Of a stretch of 64,000 bases of DNA, positions 34,428 through 45,917 are shown in pieces; position 1 is the first letter of the stretch, and every line of letters begins with the position of its first letter. A model generated the notes under the pieces. That model saw only the letters and a list, made by a program, of their open reading frames with translations. It was not told where the DNA came from and made no database searches. A program made the position numbers and the translations under genes. This stretch comes from Metellina segmentata (Eukaryota; Arthropoda; Arachnida; Araneae; Tetragnathidae): NCBI GenBank assembly GCA_947359465.1, contig OX375873.1:41388437-41452436 (forward strand). The letters are read 5' to 3'.

Positions 34428-34920
34428 TTGTCTGTGTCTATTTCCTGCACGCAAAGTCCTGACGAATCTGTAGCACTTATAGTAACACACAGGGACATAT
34501 GGGCACACAGGTAGTACAAAGTTTTTGCAATTTTTGGGTCCCTGCAGATATTAAAATTCAATCTAGAACATTTTAAAAATGAATTTAATGAAATTTAATT
34601 ATTATTGAATGCAACAGCATAGAAAATCAGATTCAAAATTTATTTTTTTCGTTTCCGTTTTCATTTTTTATGAGGAGGAAGGATTTTCCAGCAGACGATA
34701 AAAAAAAATAAACTTTTAACTGGAGTTGTTTAGAACTTTTATCTATCTCCTAGATCGCTAAAGGTAGAGCAAAAAATTTCAACGGATTTGAAATCTGCGG
34801 AAAATTTAGACCAGATACCACGGGCATATATAAACCTTACAGATTCGATGTTATTTTAATAAATAATTTTTTAATTAAATATTTACATTTTCGTAAGAGA
34901 TTGTGACGTCACAACGATTG
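34428..34920 (+). repeat. dispersed repeat of unknown class, copy 2
   Basis: It is collinear with 12805-13285: TTTTTGTCTGTGTCTATTTC, GACGAATCTGTAGCACTT, AATTCAATCTAGAACATTTT, CAGATTCAAAATTTATTTTT, TGAGGAGGAAGGATTTTCCA, CTCCTAGATC and CTGCGGAAAATTT. A TGACGTCAC motif follows at about 34904. It has no ORF. Confidence 0.65.
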
Positions 34921-34924
34921 GATT

Positions 34925-35754
34925 TCATTTAATTTGAAGTTCGCCGCATTTGACAATGAGCGTTGCCCGTGGTGTGGTTTGCAATGTGGACAACACCGTT
35001 ATAACTGTTATCCGATAGCCTACGAATTTGTTTCGAAAAACAAATAGAAGACAAATGGGATTTGAGATTTATTTATTTTTTCTCCCTTGAACCAACATTA
35101 TCGACCTTTTTAGAACTGTCACGGGCAACGCAGTGTTAACCACGCAGTGGCTAGTCGCTAGTCTGAGATAAGACGTTAATTTCGGTGGACAGATTCTTGA
35201 TTTTTAAAATGCAGGTTAACTTAAAGCAGTCTTTGAAGTGTATCAGAAATGCAGGGTTCATGATTTATAAAGTGCGTAACTGATTAGTGAGTACTTTGAT
35301 GTGCAAACATCTTAGAGCGTGCTGTATTGAAGGCAAAAGGCGATCCAACTCTATCAACAAAAAGGTTTTCGAAATGTTCACATTAGTTTGCCCAATCTCT
35401 GCAGTTGGTATACTTTTAAGGGGGCAAAAATTATGTAAAAATATTTATCGATTGAAGTAGAAAATGTGAAAACGTACTCGTAATTTCTAAAGAAATTTTT
35501 GATTAAATAAGGAGGTTTCAGATTTTTTTTTAAATCTAGGAGGGGTTAGTCTTATAACTCAATCCGTTTATGTGTCCCTGGAGATATGTTTAAATTTTTA
35601 ACCTAAACGGAAATACATGTAGTTCAACGGTGTAGCAGTTAAACAATAGACTATTCGATGGGGTTAAGTGGCGCAATATCCAAACATCAACACTTTGCGA
35701 GGCTCAATGCTCAAACACCAGAACAGTTGATAATCGCGGAAATAGCAACACTGC
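34925..35754. other. unassigned, probably repeat-derived
   Basis: No exon. 35390-35560 resembles 9890-10080 weakly. Confidence 0.4.
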
Positions 35755-35860
35755 AGTAGGTATTTTAATTGAAGTCGTAATCTCTGAAGCAACACAACGG
35801 GCTATTGACGACGGTCCGGGATTAATCGCCAAGGGAAAGATCTAAGAACAAATACTGAAG
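35755..35860 (-). mobile_element. SINE 3' fragment, minus strand
   Basis: GTAGGTATTTTAATTGAAGT is the tail side, then GAAGCAACACAACGGGCTAT, TGACGACGGTCCGGGATTAA and GCCAAGGGAAAGATC. The rest is absent. Confidence 0.8.
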
Positions 35861-35864
35861 GTTA

Positions 35865-38800
35865 GGTATCAATTATTTATAATCCAGTTCGGCCATGTAA
35901 TATATTTTAGGTTAAGATATATTGATGATTATACTAACGGTTTGCAAAATTGTCAACGTAAAATTCCCTGCACAAGCAACCCATGACTTTTTAAAACCTT
36001 TTAACCCCTTTCATCGTATTATTCTTTTGAGTTAAACTCTTGAAGTCATCACAGTAAGCGTTCTTTTCATGTGCTCATTCATGTTCAGTGTTTTTACGTG
36101 CCTTTTCTGACCGATGATACATACCGGTTTTGGAAATATTTTAGTTGCAATTGGTGCTCCATTTACGGCGATGTGCCGTAGTGTTTGCTTTTGTCCTGGC
36201 CTGTTGCCACTTTTATTTGAAAGATTTTTAGAACGTTAATAAATGCGACGTGCGGCAGTGGAGGCTCTCCCCTTCCCCCCGATTCATAATAAGACGAACT
36301 AAGCCTCTGGCTAGCTAGGATACCCGGGGGGTATCTGAAAAAAGAAGTGCACTAGTGCCTCTTCAGTTGAGCGATAACCATTAAGTTGAAACGAGAGTGA
36401 TGGTAGAATCTATGAATAGCGATAACCACCACTTTCGTACCAATCATTTATCACTTTTCAACTTCTGAAAGGAACTAAAAGAATGAAGTCATTTTCCTTT
36501 CGGCTAGATTCGGTGGGTTTACTCAGGGGGTTTTGTATGCAAATCCGGTACCAGGTCGGGGTATGAAAGGCAGAAGTCACAATCCTTTCTTTGACAGATG
36601 TTCTCCAGCGCGGCGTAAATTAATCTACCTGCTTATCCATACCTGTTTCGAACTTCGAAGGGTCAAATGTGGCTTTTTCTCGGGTTCTGAGTATTTGTGT
36701 CTTCATTGTATGATCATTGAACTATATACAATCGTGTTTTCTTCCATAGTTGCACCTTATTTCGACTTTGCATTTTATTCTATGTAGTTATTAGTATCGA
36801 TATTGTACACGGGAAAAACAATTGTTCGTAAATAGAAAGGCAAAACGGTATTCGCAAAGCACCCCAATATGAGAATGCATTTAAACCGGGTTTTCTATTT
36901 CATTTTTGCTATTTATAAGCAAGATTTAATAATGGGTTATAATATTTGAGAATAATATTTAATACCCGGAAATTTTTTAGCTTTAATATCCAAAGAGCAA
37001 TCTTGAATTCACTGAAGCCCTCCATTCCTATGGCACTAAGGTGGTCGTGGCTCAGTGGGTTCGTTCAGTACTCTAGCAACTTGCGAGTTGGTGGTGACAC
37101 GTGTTTTATTCACATAACTTCCAAGGGTGTATTTTTCTATTCTGTGCCAGTGGAAATGTTCTTGTCTATGTCCATCCCTCGAGGTTATTTTGTGTTTGGC
37201 ATGGACAAATATGGAACTTACACCCTAAAAATCGAACAATCTTTATTTTTTAATTCTTATCAAGCCATAACAGATGCTAAACATTAATTTTGACTTTCCT
37301 CTTTTCAGAGCTGCACAATAGTATTCAATTGAAGCATTTGTTATTTCAATACAGCGGGCGCTACTGCCTAATATCCTTAGCCTTTAATGCAAGAGATGAT
37401 TGGTTTTTTATGTCCCTATACACGAGGAACCTCACTCTTAGAGGAAAGAGTGACTCAAGAATTATGGTGGGAACAGATACCAGGGAAAAAGTAACACCAT
37501 TCAGATGATTGAGCAGCATTGCGGAAGCCATACTTATGGAACCATAGATCTTTTCTCTTATACTGGATCGGAATAGGGTACAGGTTACGAAAGTAACTCG
37601 ATGTAAGTCTTCAGCTGCCAATTTCTAGGAAGCAGACAATTGACTGAGAATTTCCCTGTACTCTCAAACTGAAAACTTATTCGAAGATTACAAGTGAAAA
37701 AGAACGATAGAACAAAGCAATTTTCTACCCTTTTCATCTCGTGACACGCATAAATCGGTTAATAAAATTATTAATTGCAGCACGCTAAAAATTGTACTTT
37801 TTGCCCATCTGACAAAAAAAAATAGGCATACTTTTCGATTGGTTAACAAATAATAATAGCAAGTAACAACCTTTTACGCTAAAAAGAAAACTTCTAAAAA
37901 ATCATTTTGAGCAATTCATTTACACTTTGTAGCAAAAAAATATCCATACGGTATTAAATAAATGTACTCAAAATTATTTAAACGTGTATTACTTGAAATT
38001 ATTTTTGAACACAGTTGAACAATTGAAAGTTCACAGTTGAGCATTTGAAATGATATAAGTCTTACATCGTTTAAATCACTTCACCATAAGTAAGGTTCCA
38101 GTGCCATGCTTACAGCGAGATATCTAAGATGCATCATGAATACACATGTATATTTCAGCGAATTTCAATCAGTTTTCTACGCGTTGTGGCGTGTTATAGC
38201 CGAAACTGCGATGCTACTAGAGGATATTGAAAAAGTTCAAAGTAATAGAAATCAATCTTTTTGCATAAGTGACAGAAATTATGGAAGAAACCGCATGTGT
38301 CATATTTAATATTTACATCACTATAAAACTATTATACATCTACTATATAAACTCATAATTCTGAAATTTAACTGCTTCATACTTGTTTAAATGGAGAGCT
38401 AAATTTGCCTGTAAAAGTTATTCAACCGTATGGCTCAAATGGCCATGAAAATTGTAATCAATTTCAATATGGCATTTATAGTATACCTCGAAAAGGTAAT
38501 ATATTTTTCTTTCATAATTTCTATTTATTTGTTAAAAACAAATCTAACGTACATATATCTACTTCAGTCGTTTAAATAAAAAATATCTTTGGTGTCATAA
38601 ATATTCGTCTTAACGAATGTGAATCTACGTGTTGCATTAGGACTTAATTCCCCTCCTTACAAAATGTTGAATTGGGGTAAAACTTTCATTAAATACAAAT
38701 ATATTTATGTATTTCTCTTACGTACCGTAAAAAAACCTCACTAGCATTTGTTGTTTGACTGGATCATCAAATCAAGTAAACAAACTTTTCCACCGAATAT

Positions 38801-39640
38801 AGGCATTACTTTTGCGATGAAAAATTCTTACCCGTGTTTTTAAATGAATTTAATTTGTAAGATGAAGTGTTATAATCATTCAGAGTCAAGGAACAATGAA
38901 TGAGCCCACGAACCGCAAGTCATCATCCGGCTATAATATTTCTGAAAAATTTTCGATTCCACCACAAGCTTTAAAAGTATTCAAAGAAATTTCAAGTGCT
39001 TAGGTCAACGTGAACCCTTCTTCCCACATTTTTTTTATTTGCATTCTTTCTTTCAATTTAATAAATTACCTACCAAAATATTGGCGTCCTACCTCCTAGT
39101 GAACGAAACTATTATGGTATAGCAAACCAAATGCAAATGAATAGTAATTTAGGGGGTAAGTGCGCGAGAGTGAACAGCTGGTAAGTAAACCATAATTATT
39201 TAAAATGGACTGAGGGAAGCATAGTAGTTACATAGGAAAATTTCTTCACGAGTAAAGAAACGAGATAAAGTTACTCTTCTATTGTTAGGACATAAATAGG
39301 ATTCCCTAAAGTCTTTCATAGTAACAGCATGGGGTCGCCTGAAGAGACTTGAATGTTATCCTGTCCAAACACGATTTACAAAAAGTCAATCCATCCTTTT
39401 CACTTTCTTTGAGCATCCGTCATTGACTCCTATTTTGAAGGCGATGTACAATGGAAAACGCTTCAGCTTGTAACTTCTTTTATGCGCTATTGAACCTTGC
39501 ATGTCAAAGAAAGAAATGATTTATTCCAAATTATTGGCTGCGTGTTTGAGGATCACATTTCCCCTTTCATTAGAATAGGAAAGAACCACAGGCCATTTCC
39601 TTTCTATTGAAGTAAAACAGAATGATCTCTCTCTTTGGAA
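35865..39640. other. long stretch without a recognised gene
   Basis: Several ORFs of 67-113 codons occur (for example 36533-36787, 36946-37287, 37290-37508), some overlapping on both strands. None has a domain, splice context or codon pattern that I can support. A tRNA-like box A (TGGCTCAGTGG) lies near 37050 and may mark an old SINE of another family. 38300-39640 is AT-rich. Confidence 0.45.
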
Positions 39641-39644
39641 ATGA

Positions 39645-39780
39645 TCCCGGACAGTCACAAAACAGTCGATGTGTTGCTCCAGAAGCACGACGTCAATTGA
39701 AATACCTACCTTCTCCAGGATTACTTACAATAGCCCGCTGTGTTGTTCCAGTGTGACGTTAATTAACTACCTACCTACCT
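39645..39780 (+). mobile_element. two adjacent SINE 3' ends
   Basis: GATCCCGGACAGTCACAAAA to GAAGCACGACGTCAATTGAA with a TACCTACC tail is one 3' end. TTACAATAGCCCGCTGTGTT with GTGTGACGTTAATTAACTAC and tail CTACCTACCTTACC is the second. Both are plus strand and lack heads. Confidence 0.7.
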
Positions 39781-39897
39781 TACCGGAGGCCTAGCAGGAC
39801 ATATTTGAGGCTGGGGAAAATCATGCTAACGCCGCAATCCGTCCGAAACAAAAATTATGTTTCCTAATCAGTAACATTAATTTGCATTAAATAATCG

Positions 39898-40030
39898 GAC
39901 CGGTGGTAGCCCAGTTGTTAGGATCTAATATTAGAATCGAATATTAGGTTGCTACTTCGAAACTCAATTCAGACTGTCAAATGTTCTTACGTTGGTGTGG
40001 TGACGTGTCCACTGTCAGCTTTTGCTAAAA
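39898..40030 (+). mobile_element. SINE 5' fragment, degraded
   Basis: The head-like GGACCGGTGGTAGCCCAGTT and TACTTCGAAACTCAATTCAG (box-B region) are followed by GTTCTTACGTTGGTGTGGTG. The rest is not recognisable. Confidence 0.5.
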
Positions 40031-40139
40031 CGTATTCCATTACACTTCCGGTCACGGTAGTCTGATTGATAGATTAGCGTATGGCAAACGGAAGTTGCGA
40101 CATTTTTAATTAACTCTACTTAAACTGCTTAGAAGTCAG

Positions 40140-40215
40140 AAGGTAGGTACGTTTAGGTAATTCAATTAACGTCGCAAGTAATTTTGTACCTTGGTCCGAT
40201 GACGAGTAGAAGTCA
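40140..40215 (-). mobile_element. SINE fragment with internal deletion, minus strand
   Basis: The tail GTTTAGGTAATTCAATTAAC joins GTCGCAAGTAATTTTGTACC and TTGGTCCGATGACGAGTAGA. About 100 bases of body are missing between them. Confidence 0.6.
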
Positions 40216-40219
40216 GAAG

Positions 40220-41625
40220 AAAGGATACGAAAGAATTCTAAAAAACATATGTAAGAAAACCAAGACTTAAATATTCCAGAAGTGCCATCCCATCAGACGT
40301 TGTGACCCGGGGCTAATTTCCTTAATTATTTTATTTTATATTTTATAGCAATTCGGCCATAAAAAAAGAGGAAATAACGAAGGCAAAAATTATGGAGGAA
40401 TAAGCTTCGTAGTTTTTAACGCTATTAAGGAAACAATTCTGAGATGATAGAAGATTCTATGATGATAGAACCAATAAATATTTTTTCAAAATATTCTTTG
40501 GTTCTATCATTTTACATAAATGTATTTCTCCCATCACCAAAATTTACAGCCGTAATCACAAATCCGAGTTAACCTACAGACAAAACATACTTCCCTTGTT
40601 ATCAAGAAACCGTATTCACAATGCCTGATCCTAGGTTTAAAACGGCATTTCGGTATTACATTTTAATTCTCCGAAATCGGCGAATTAATTCTCGGTTGAG
40701 TGTTACGCATGCGCAGAGCGCACAAAAGAAGATGGAAGACACTTCATTTTGTGCTTGATTACAGCATTCTTGCGACGACATGCATTTAACAGATCTGATA
40801 TCAATCGGAACAAGACCGTGATTACATTTTCAATAAAATAGATATGCCCTGGTTTGAACTCTATTCTGGCTCGCCAGAGTAGAACCTAATTAGAAGCTTA
40901 CGTTAGTATTGGGTGAGCAAAACACCGTTTTCTCAAGGTCGAATAAAAGAATTTATTGATATTAAACAGTCTATATACAATTTAGCTGGAGACCAAAAAA
41001 TATGAGCATTGAATTCCATTGCACCACATACTGCATACAGCCCGTATTAAAGCTCTAAGTGATTACACAAGAGAAGACAATTGCCCGTTGGCGGTGGAAC
41101 CGTGACGCTTCAAGGCAGAAAGAAAATTGAAACGATATTCAACAGAGAATATGACCATGGCAGATGCAAATTCGTCGTGACATCAAATTAATTTTGTTGA
41201 TTTATTACGAAAATGAAAGAAAATTTGCAATGTGCAAGTGTGTTCACTTTACACCAGCACACACCCATACTGACAAGTACAAAGATAATCGAATTACATT
41301 CATTTGTCATGACACTGTGTGTACAATTCTTTCTTGCCAAATGTAGGTTTCCATAAATCCAATTTGAAATTAATTATCTTTGCATTTCTTTTTCCAAACC
41401 CAAATTAAAATGCCGTATGCGTTCTATTAAAATCCCAATTATGAATCAATTCTGCGATGAAGTACATGCTTGATAAGTATGAATGCCGATTTGAGCCTCG
41501 TAAGAAATGTTAATAATATCACGTGTTGTGAGGAGACGGAAGTAGCCAATCACAGCGAGCGTATCATTTTAATCCGTGGGTCCTTTAACCCGCCGTTTGA
41601 GAATACGATTCTTCATGATCAACGA
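40220..41625. other. no supported gene; one strong hairpin and an NRF1-like motif
   Basis: The hairpin is listed separately. ACGCATGCGCAG near 40708 matches an NRF1-type promoter word, in a slightly GC-richer stretch. No splice-supported exon follows it, so no promoter is claimed. Confidence 0.4.
40462..40510. repeat. 49-bp hairpin
   Basis: ATGATAGAACCAA at 40462-40474 pairs exactly with TTGGTTCTATCAT at 40498-40510. The inner bases AATATTTT/AAAATATT extend the stem with small mismatches. It could be the residue of a MITE or an RNA hairpin. Confidence 0.85.
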
Positions 41626-41629
41626 TTTA

Positions 41630-42191
41630 CACTACCCTACAATAATGGACCGGGCGCCAGAGGATTTGCATAAAATCAGACAATTTTTTTTTTCGTGGTA
41701 TGGCCTGGGACCTTTGCATGTTCTTACTGGTCAATTGAACGCCAACGCCTACATGAACATTTTGGACAATCATGTTCTTCCTAATCTGTGGCAATTTTAT
41801 GAAATGAACGAATGTTACTTGCATGACGACAAAGCTCCATGTCATGTTGCAGCCTCTGTCAAGCAGTGATATCAATATATGGATGTAAAAGTTCTTCCCT
41901 GGCATACTCAGAGTCCCGACCTAAACTCCATAGAACATTTGTGGGACGAGTTACAGCGACGCTTACGGGCCAGGGAACCACGTCCGAAATCTACAGCTGA
42001 GCTGGCGACATTCTTGCAGCAGGAATGGACAAAAATACCTATAGCTGTGTATCGAAACCTTGTCGAAAGTATGCCCAGAAGAGTTGCTAGTGTAATTACA
42101 TTACGTTGGGACCCCCCCCCCCTATTAAACCATCTATTCTTTCCCTTACACCATCACGTCTTGCTGTCCGGTCCATTATTGTAGGGTAGTG
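41630..42191 (+). mobile_element. internally deleted Tc1-like element of a third family
   Basis: The left end CACTACCCTACAATAATGGA and the right end are exact inverted repeats over about 25 bases (to CCGG). TA at 41628-41629 and TA at 42192-42193 form the target duplication. At 562 bp the element has lost its 5' coding part but keeps both termini. Confidence 0.9.
41690..42115 (+). pseudogene. C-terminal part of a Tc1-like transposase
   Basis: FSWYGLGPLHVLTGQLNANA is followed by CYLHDDKAPCHVAASVKQ (second catalytic Asp) with a TGA where Trp is expected (41867-41869). The same frame continues VKVLPWHTQSPDLNSIEHLW, carrying the Glu, and ends LVESMPRRVASVITL before a run of C. The N-terminal DNA-binding domains and first Asp are missing, so it is inactive. 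The family differs from both Tc1 types at 28.7-30.5 kb. Confidence 0.88.
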
Positions 42192-42199
42192 TAACTCTT

Positions 42200-43160
42200 A
42201 TGCGCGGATACTGATCCTCGAGTTAACTCGAGACTTGTGAATATGGCCGTTAGTCTTTTAAGGAGTTTTAGACGCACTTATGTCTCACTGTTCATCAAGA
42301 ACACTGCTTGATATCAGGATACCCAATAGTATGTTTCAACTGAATTTGAATGAATGCAGCGCGTTTATATCGCATTCTTTAATTTCGATGAGATGTATAA
42401 AATGGAGTAGAAAAAAAATAGAGATTCTTAGCATATTTCTTTCTAATTGTGTCTACGAAAATGTAGTGATAACCATGCTATAACGGGTAAATAATTTTGT
42501 TTCATTCATTGCCTTAAATTGCAGTATTTCATGCTCACTATACACTAAATCACAAATTGATGTAATTCAAATATGTTGGAATATTTGAGTAATTTATTAT
42601 AATGCAAAATTATTTGTGCTTTGTGTATTAATTACTACAGTGTATTGTTCTGGAATTGGTTTTTGTTATTGGCTATTAAATGTTACATTATTTCTTGGTT
42701 TTCACCTTAAAAATGTCGTGAAGTGCTTAAGTATGACCTGGAATTTAAAAAAAATGTGTCTGGAAAACCTGGAAAAGTCAGGGAATATTATTTCTGAAAT
42801 AGAATGGGAACCCTGCCTAAATATAAAGACAGAATCATAGGTGTATACAAAATACTTTTGATTTGAGCTTGAAAATATTATCTGATTTTTTAAATTACCA
42901 TAATATTTATTTTATATCTTAGCTTCTAAGCTCTGCAAAACTGCAAAACACATGCAGCGTCTTAAAGATATATCAGCTGTGACATACCAGCTGCAACTCA
43001 TCGAACCCAAATCAATCCTAACTGAGAAAAGAAAGAGAAAACAGGAGTTCAAAAGACGAAAAGTATTTCACTGCTAGCAGTTAATATAATACCAGTTCGA
43101 ATGCGACCAGATCAGACGAGAATTGTTCATATGCATACGATACCGCTTCATAAGATATCA
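42200..43160. other. unassigned; possible small exon
   Basis: An acceptor-like TTATATCTTAG near 42920 opens a basic 50-codon frame (SKLCKTAKHMQRLKDISA, ending KRRKVFHC and stop near 43077). It could be a terminal exon but has no other support. Confidence 0.3.
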
Positions 43161-43168
43161 GTTCAGAT

Positions 43169-43633
43169 ATGATCAGTTCATATGAGAACAATTCAAGCGA
43201 AAACACTTCAGATGCGATCAGTTTAGACTACAACCCGAATACAAAGAAATCTGCTGCGAGGATGTGCTCTCGGCACCAGTGTTCAAGTGAGGGAGATTCT
43301 GTCCATCCTCAAAAAACAATGCGTTCGAGGAAGATATCTCCTCCAACCCAGACTAGCTCAATTGAGAGCAGATTTAATCAGAACATGATAAAACTTGATA
43401 CAGAAAAGGTAAAAAACATGAAGAAATTCATGGAGAATATCGCACACAGGTTATTTGAACTTGAAATAAAAAATTCCCAAAGCGCGGAAGAACCAGAGAG
43501 AGAGAGAGAGAGTAAGATAAAAGAACAGGATTCAACAATGGACGTAGTTTCGGAAGAAAAGTACGAGTGTGTGGAATTTAGGGACTTAAAAAGGAGGCAG
43601 CAAAGAAAGAGAGCGTACAGAATGAGAATCTGA
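43169..43633 (+). CDS. hypothetical ORF, 154 codons, low-complexity
   Basis: This is the longest uninterrupted plus-strand ORF in 42-58 kb that does not belong to a known repeat. The product is hydrophilic, Ser/Glu/Lys-rich, with SIESRFNQNMIKLDTEKVKN and KKFMENIAHRLFELEIK, which would form helices or a coiled coil. An (RE)n patch encoded by a GA microsatellite and a basic end (RDLKRRQQRKRAYRMRI) follow. There is no known domain, the ATG context is weak, and the repeated TTCA/GATCAG wording upstream suggests repeat origin. It may be non-functional. Confidence 0.25.
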   Translation: MISSYENNSSENTSDAISLDYNPNTKKSAARMCSRHQCSSEGDSVHPQKTMRSRKISPPTQTSSIESRFNQNMIKLDTEKVKNMKKFMENIAHRLFELEIKNSQSAEEPERERESKIKEQDSTMDVVSEEKYECVEFRDLKRRQQRKRAYRMRI

Positions 43634-43769
43634 CTGCCAACTCAAGGTTAAGAAGTTGAAAATAAAGAGACGTGAATGTATGTACAGGATTTCGTGGCAT
43701 TCCATTTTAAAAACAATAACCTTTTCAATCACATTCGAAGTGTGTTTATGTGTGATATGAAATAGACTT

Positions 43770-44080
43770 ACATTTTCTATGCCGCATAAACCCGTTTGGA
43801 AGAGTAGCAACCGTACGGTTGCGAGTACGAAACTCAGTCCAGGCAAAGACCGACGTGTACACGAGGGGTGTGTGAAAGGGGGCTGGTGTTTGTTACACTT
43901 GTCGCGGCTTCTAATGTCCTCACGTTCTCGTGTAGTGGAAGTTTGAAGATTGAGGCGCCAGCTTGGGTGTGACCTCGTCATCTCACCGCATATTCCATCA
44001 AAAATACGAGGTGGATTTTGTCTTCGGATCTTTCCCTTCGGAATAGGTCGTGGACTGTCGCCAATAGCCCGTTGATTTGA
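43770..44080 (+). mobile_element. tRNA-derived SINE, type-B head
   Basis: GAGTACGAAACTCAGTCCAG is the box-B region. The body follows with ATGTCCTCACGTTCTCGTGT, GTGTGACCTCGTCATCTCAC, TCTTCGGATCTTTCCCTTCG and GTCGCCAATAGCCCGTTGAT. It lacks the last bases and abuts the next SINE. Confidence 0.8.
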
Positions 44081-44081
44081 A

Positions 44082-44275
44082 AGGGTAACGGACTAGCAAT
44101 CGGAGTGTAGCGACTTCAAATCCAACCAAAGCGTCATCTAAAACAATGAGCTGATGAACGTTAAATCTGTTGTATCCTCAAAAGTCCTCCCGTTAACGTA
44201 CTGTGGAAGTTTGGAGAGCGGGGTGCCAGATCAGGTGGGACCTCGTCATTTAAAAGGACCTCGTAATTTTGTTAG
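44082..44275 (+). mobile_element. SINE 5' part, type-B head
   Basis: GTAGCGACTTCAAATCCAAC is the box-B region. TTAAATCTGTTGTATCCTCA, TGTGGAAGTTTGGAGAGCGG and TGGGACCTCGTCATTTAAAA follow. The copy ends at about 44275. Confidence 0.75.
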
Positions 44276-44364
44276 AATTGCCCTTTTGCAAGAATGTCTT
44301 GTTGAAAGAATTTATAAACATATAAATAATCATTATATTTTGCTTAAAAATCTTGTAATGAACT

Positions 44365-44440
44365 CCATGGTCCGTGATCAATCCAGAAGGATAAGATTCG
44401 AGGACAATGCCTCGTAATATGGAATCCCGGCGACAAGTTC
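44365..44440 (-). mobile_element. SINE middle fragment, minus strand
   Basis: GGTCCGTGATCAATCCAGAA, GGATAAGATTCGAGGACAAT and GCCTCGTAATATGGAATCC match the central body in reverse. Confidence 0.55.
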
Positions 44441-44488
44441 TTAGTATATTAAAACTACTTTCGACTGTAACATTATTCCTTATGCCCA

Positions 44489-44830
44489 GCCGACCAACCG
44501 GTATAGTGGTTAAGGTGTTAGCCTCTAGATAGGAAGGTTCCTGGTTCGAATCCGGGTCCGGGCATGGATGTTTGTAAATGTATGTAGAGGCTGCTAGTAC
44601 ACCTTAAATCTGTCGTGGCCGAAAGTCCTCACGTTGGGTTGGCGTGGAAGTTTGGAGAGTGGGGTGCCAGTTCAGGTGTTGCTTAGTCATCTGACCGTGG
44701 TTCAAAATTACGAGGTGTTGTCCTCGGATCTTTCCCTTAAGGGACTCATCCCGGACCGTCGTCAATAGCCCGTTGTGTTGGTCTAGTACGACGATAACTA
44801 AAAATACCATAATAATACCATTACCTAAGC
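44489..44830 (+). mobile_element. tRNA-derived SINE, type-A head: best full-length copy
   Basis: The head GCCGACCAACCGGTATAGTG opens the element. Box A is TATAGTGGTTAAGGTG (44502) and box B GGTTCGAATCC (44543-44553), the internal RNA polymerase III promoter of a tRNA-derived SINE. The body has TCGTGGCCGAAAGTCCTCAC, GTGGAAGTTTGGAGAGTGGG, TCATCTGACCGTGGTTCAAA, TTGTCCTCGGATCTTTCCCT and AATAGCCCGTTGTG. It ends AACTAAAAATACCATAATAA and TACCATTACC, the variable ATTACC-type tail. It encodes no protein, and ORFs across it are shadows. Confidence 0.92.
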
Positions 44831-44984
44831 TTAGAAAGCAGTTAAATAAAAACCAGACCTTATCTAAAACTATGTAACGAGTAATAGATCTATAAAAGTT
44901 TTGCATACTTTCATTTGGGAGAAAATATGTGTATGAAAGTCCTTATATTTGTTTGTTTAATCGGTGCATTTGTTTTGCTGTTTG

Positions 44985-45490
44985 ACACCACATAAAAATC
45001 AATATAAGACCACCTTAAAAATTAGTAAATCTTTATTTAATTTTCCATGCTTATTCTTAGTGGTAGCCTGTGTGGGTGAATATCCTTTTCTAATTCCATT
45101 TGCCATACGTATGATTATGCTTATCACCGCCCTTATTGCAAGGTCTCTATGTTAAATATTCGTGGATCATTATGGATGAACATTAACAAATTTACTACTT
45201 CAGACTAATCTCAAAGTTTGTCTGAAATTCAAGTAACACCACATAAAATAATTTAAGACTACCTTAAATAAAATTAGCAAATCTTTTTTATTTTTTTTAC
45301 AGGCTTATTCTTAGGGGGAGCCCTGGATGAATATCATTCTCTAATTCCATCTTTTATATGCATGATTATGCTTATCGCCACCCTTATTGCAAGGTCTATA
45401 TGTTAAATATTCGTGGATCATTATGGATGAACATTAACAAATTTACTACTTCAGACCAATCGCAAAGTTTGTCTCAAATTCAAGTTCCTA
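44985..45490 (+). repeat. direct tandem duplication, unit about 252 bp
   Basis: Both units start ACACCACATAAAA and proceed through GCTTATTCTTAG, TGATTATGCTTATC, CCCTTATTGCAAGGTCT and TATGTTAAATATTCGTGGAT. They end with CATTATGGATGAACATTAAC and TTTGTCT(G/C)AAATTCAAGT. The 3' halves are almost identical and the 5' halves differ by small indels. The underlying unit is not recognised. Confidence 0.9.
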
Positions 45491-45810
45491 CATTGACTTT
45501 AAATACATCTTTACTTATGTGAATATTTTTTATGTCTGCATTTTTGTAATCTATTTACAAAGCAATAAATGTACCCTAGTTTTCTTTGTGTTTGACAATA
45601 CTTTTGTTCGTAGACTGATATTTTCTAGTACAATGTTAAGAGAGTTTATAAATAAATTCCAATCAATTATTAAATTAATAAACTATATACTGGATAGCAA
45701 TTTAATTATGCTTCAGTTATGTATTTCACATTAAAATATTTCATTTGCTTTCTATTTGAAAACTAAGCAATCGTATATTATCTTGTTTTCTAACAAACAA
45801 TTTCCTGACT

Positions 45811-45917
<107 letters not shown>

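Noticed and set aside
36946..37287. 113-codon plus ORF as a gene
   Set aside because: It runs across the possible tRNA-like box A and has no domain, splice signal or homologue that I recognise.
44502..44560. A tRNA gene with good boxes A and B
   Set aside because: It is the head of the SINE: the acceptor stem does not close, and the sequence continues directly into the shared SINE body.
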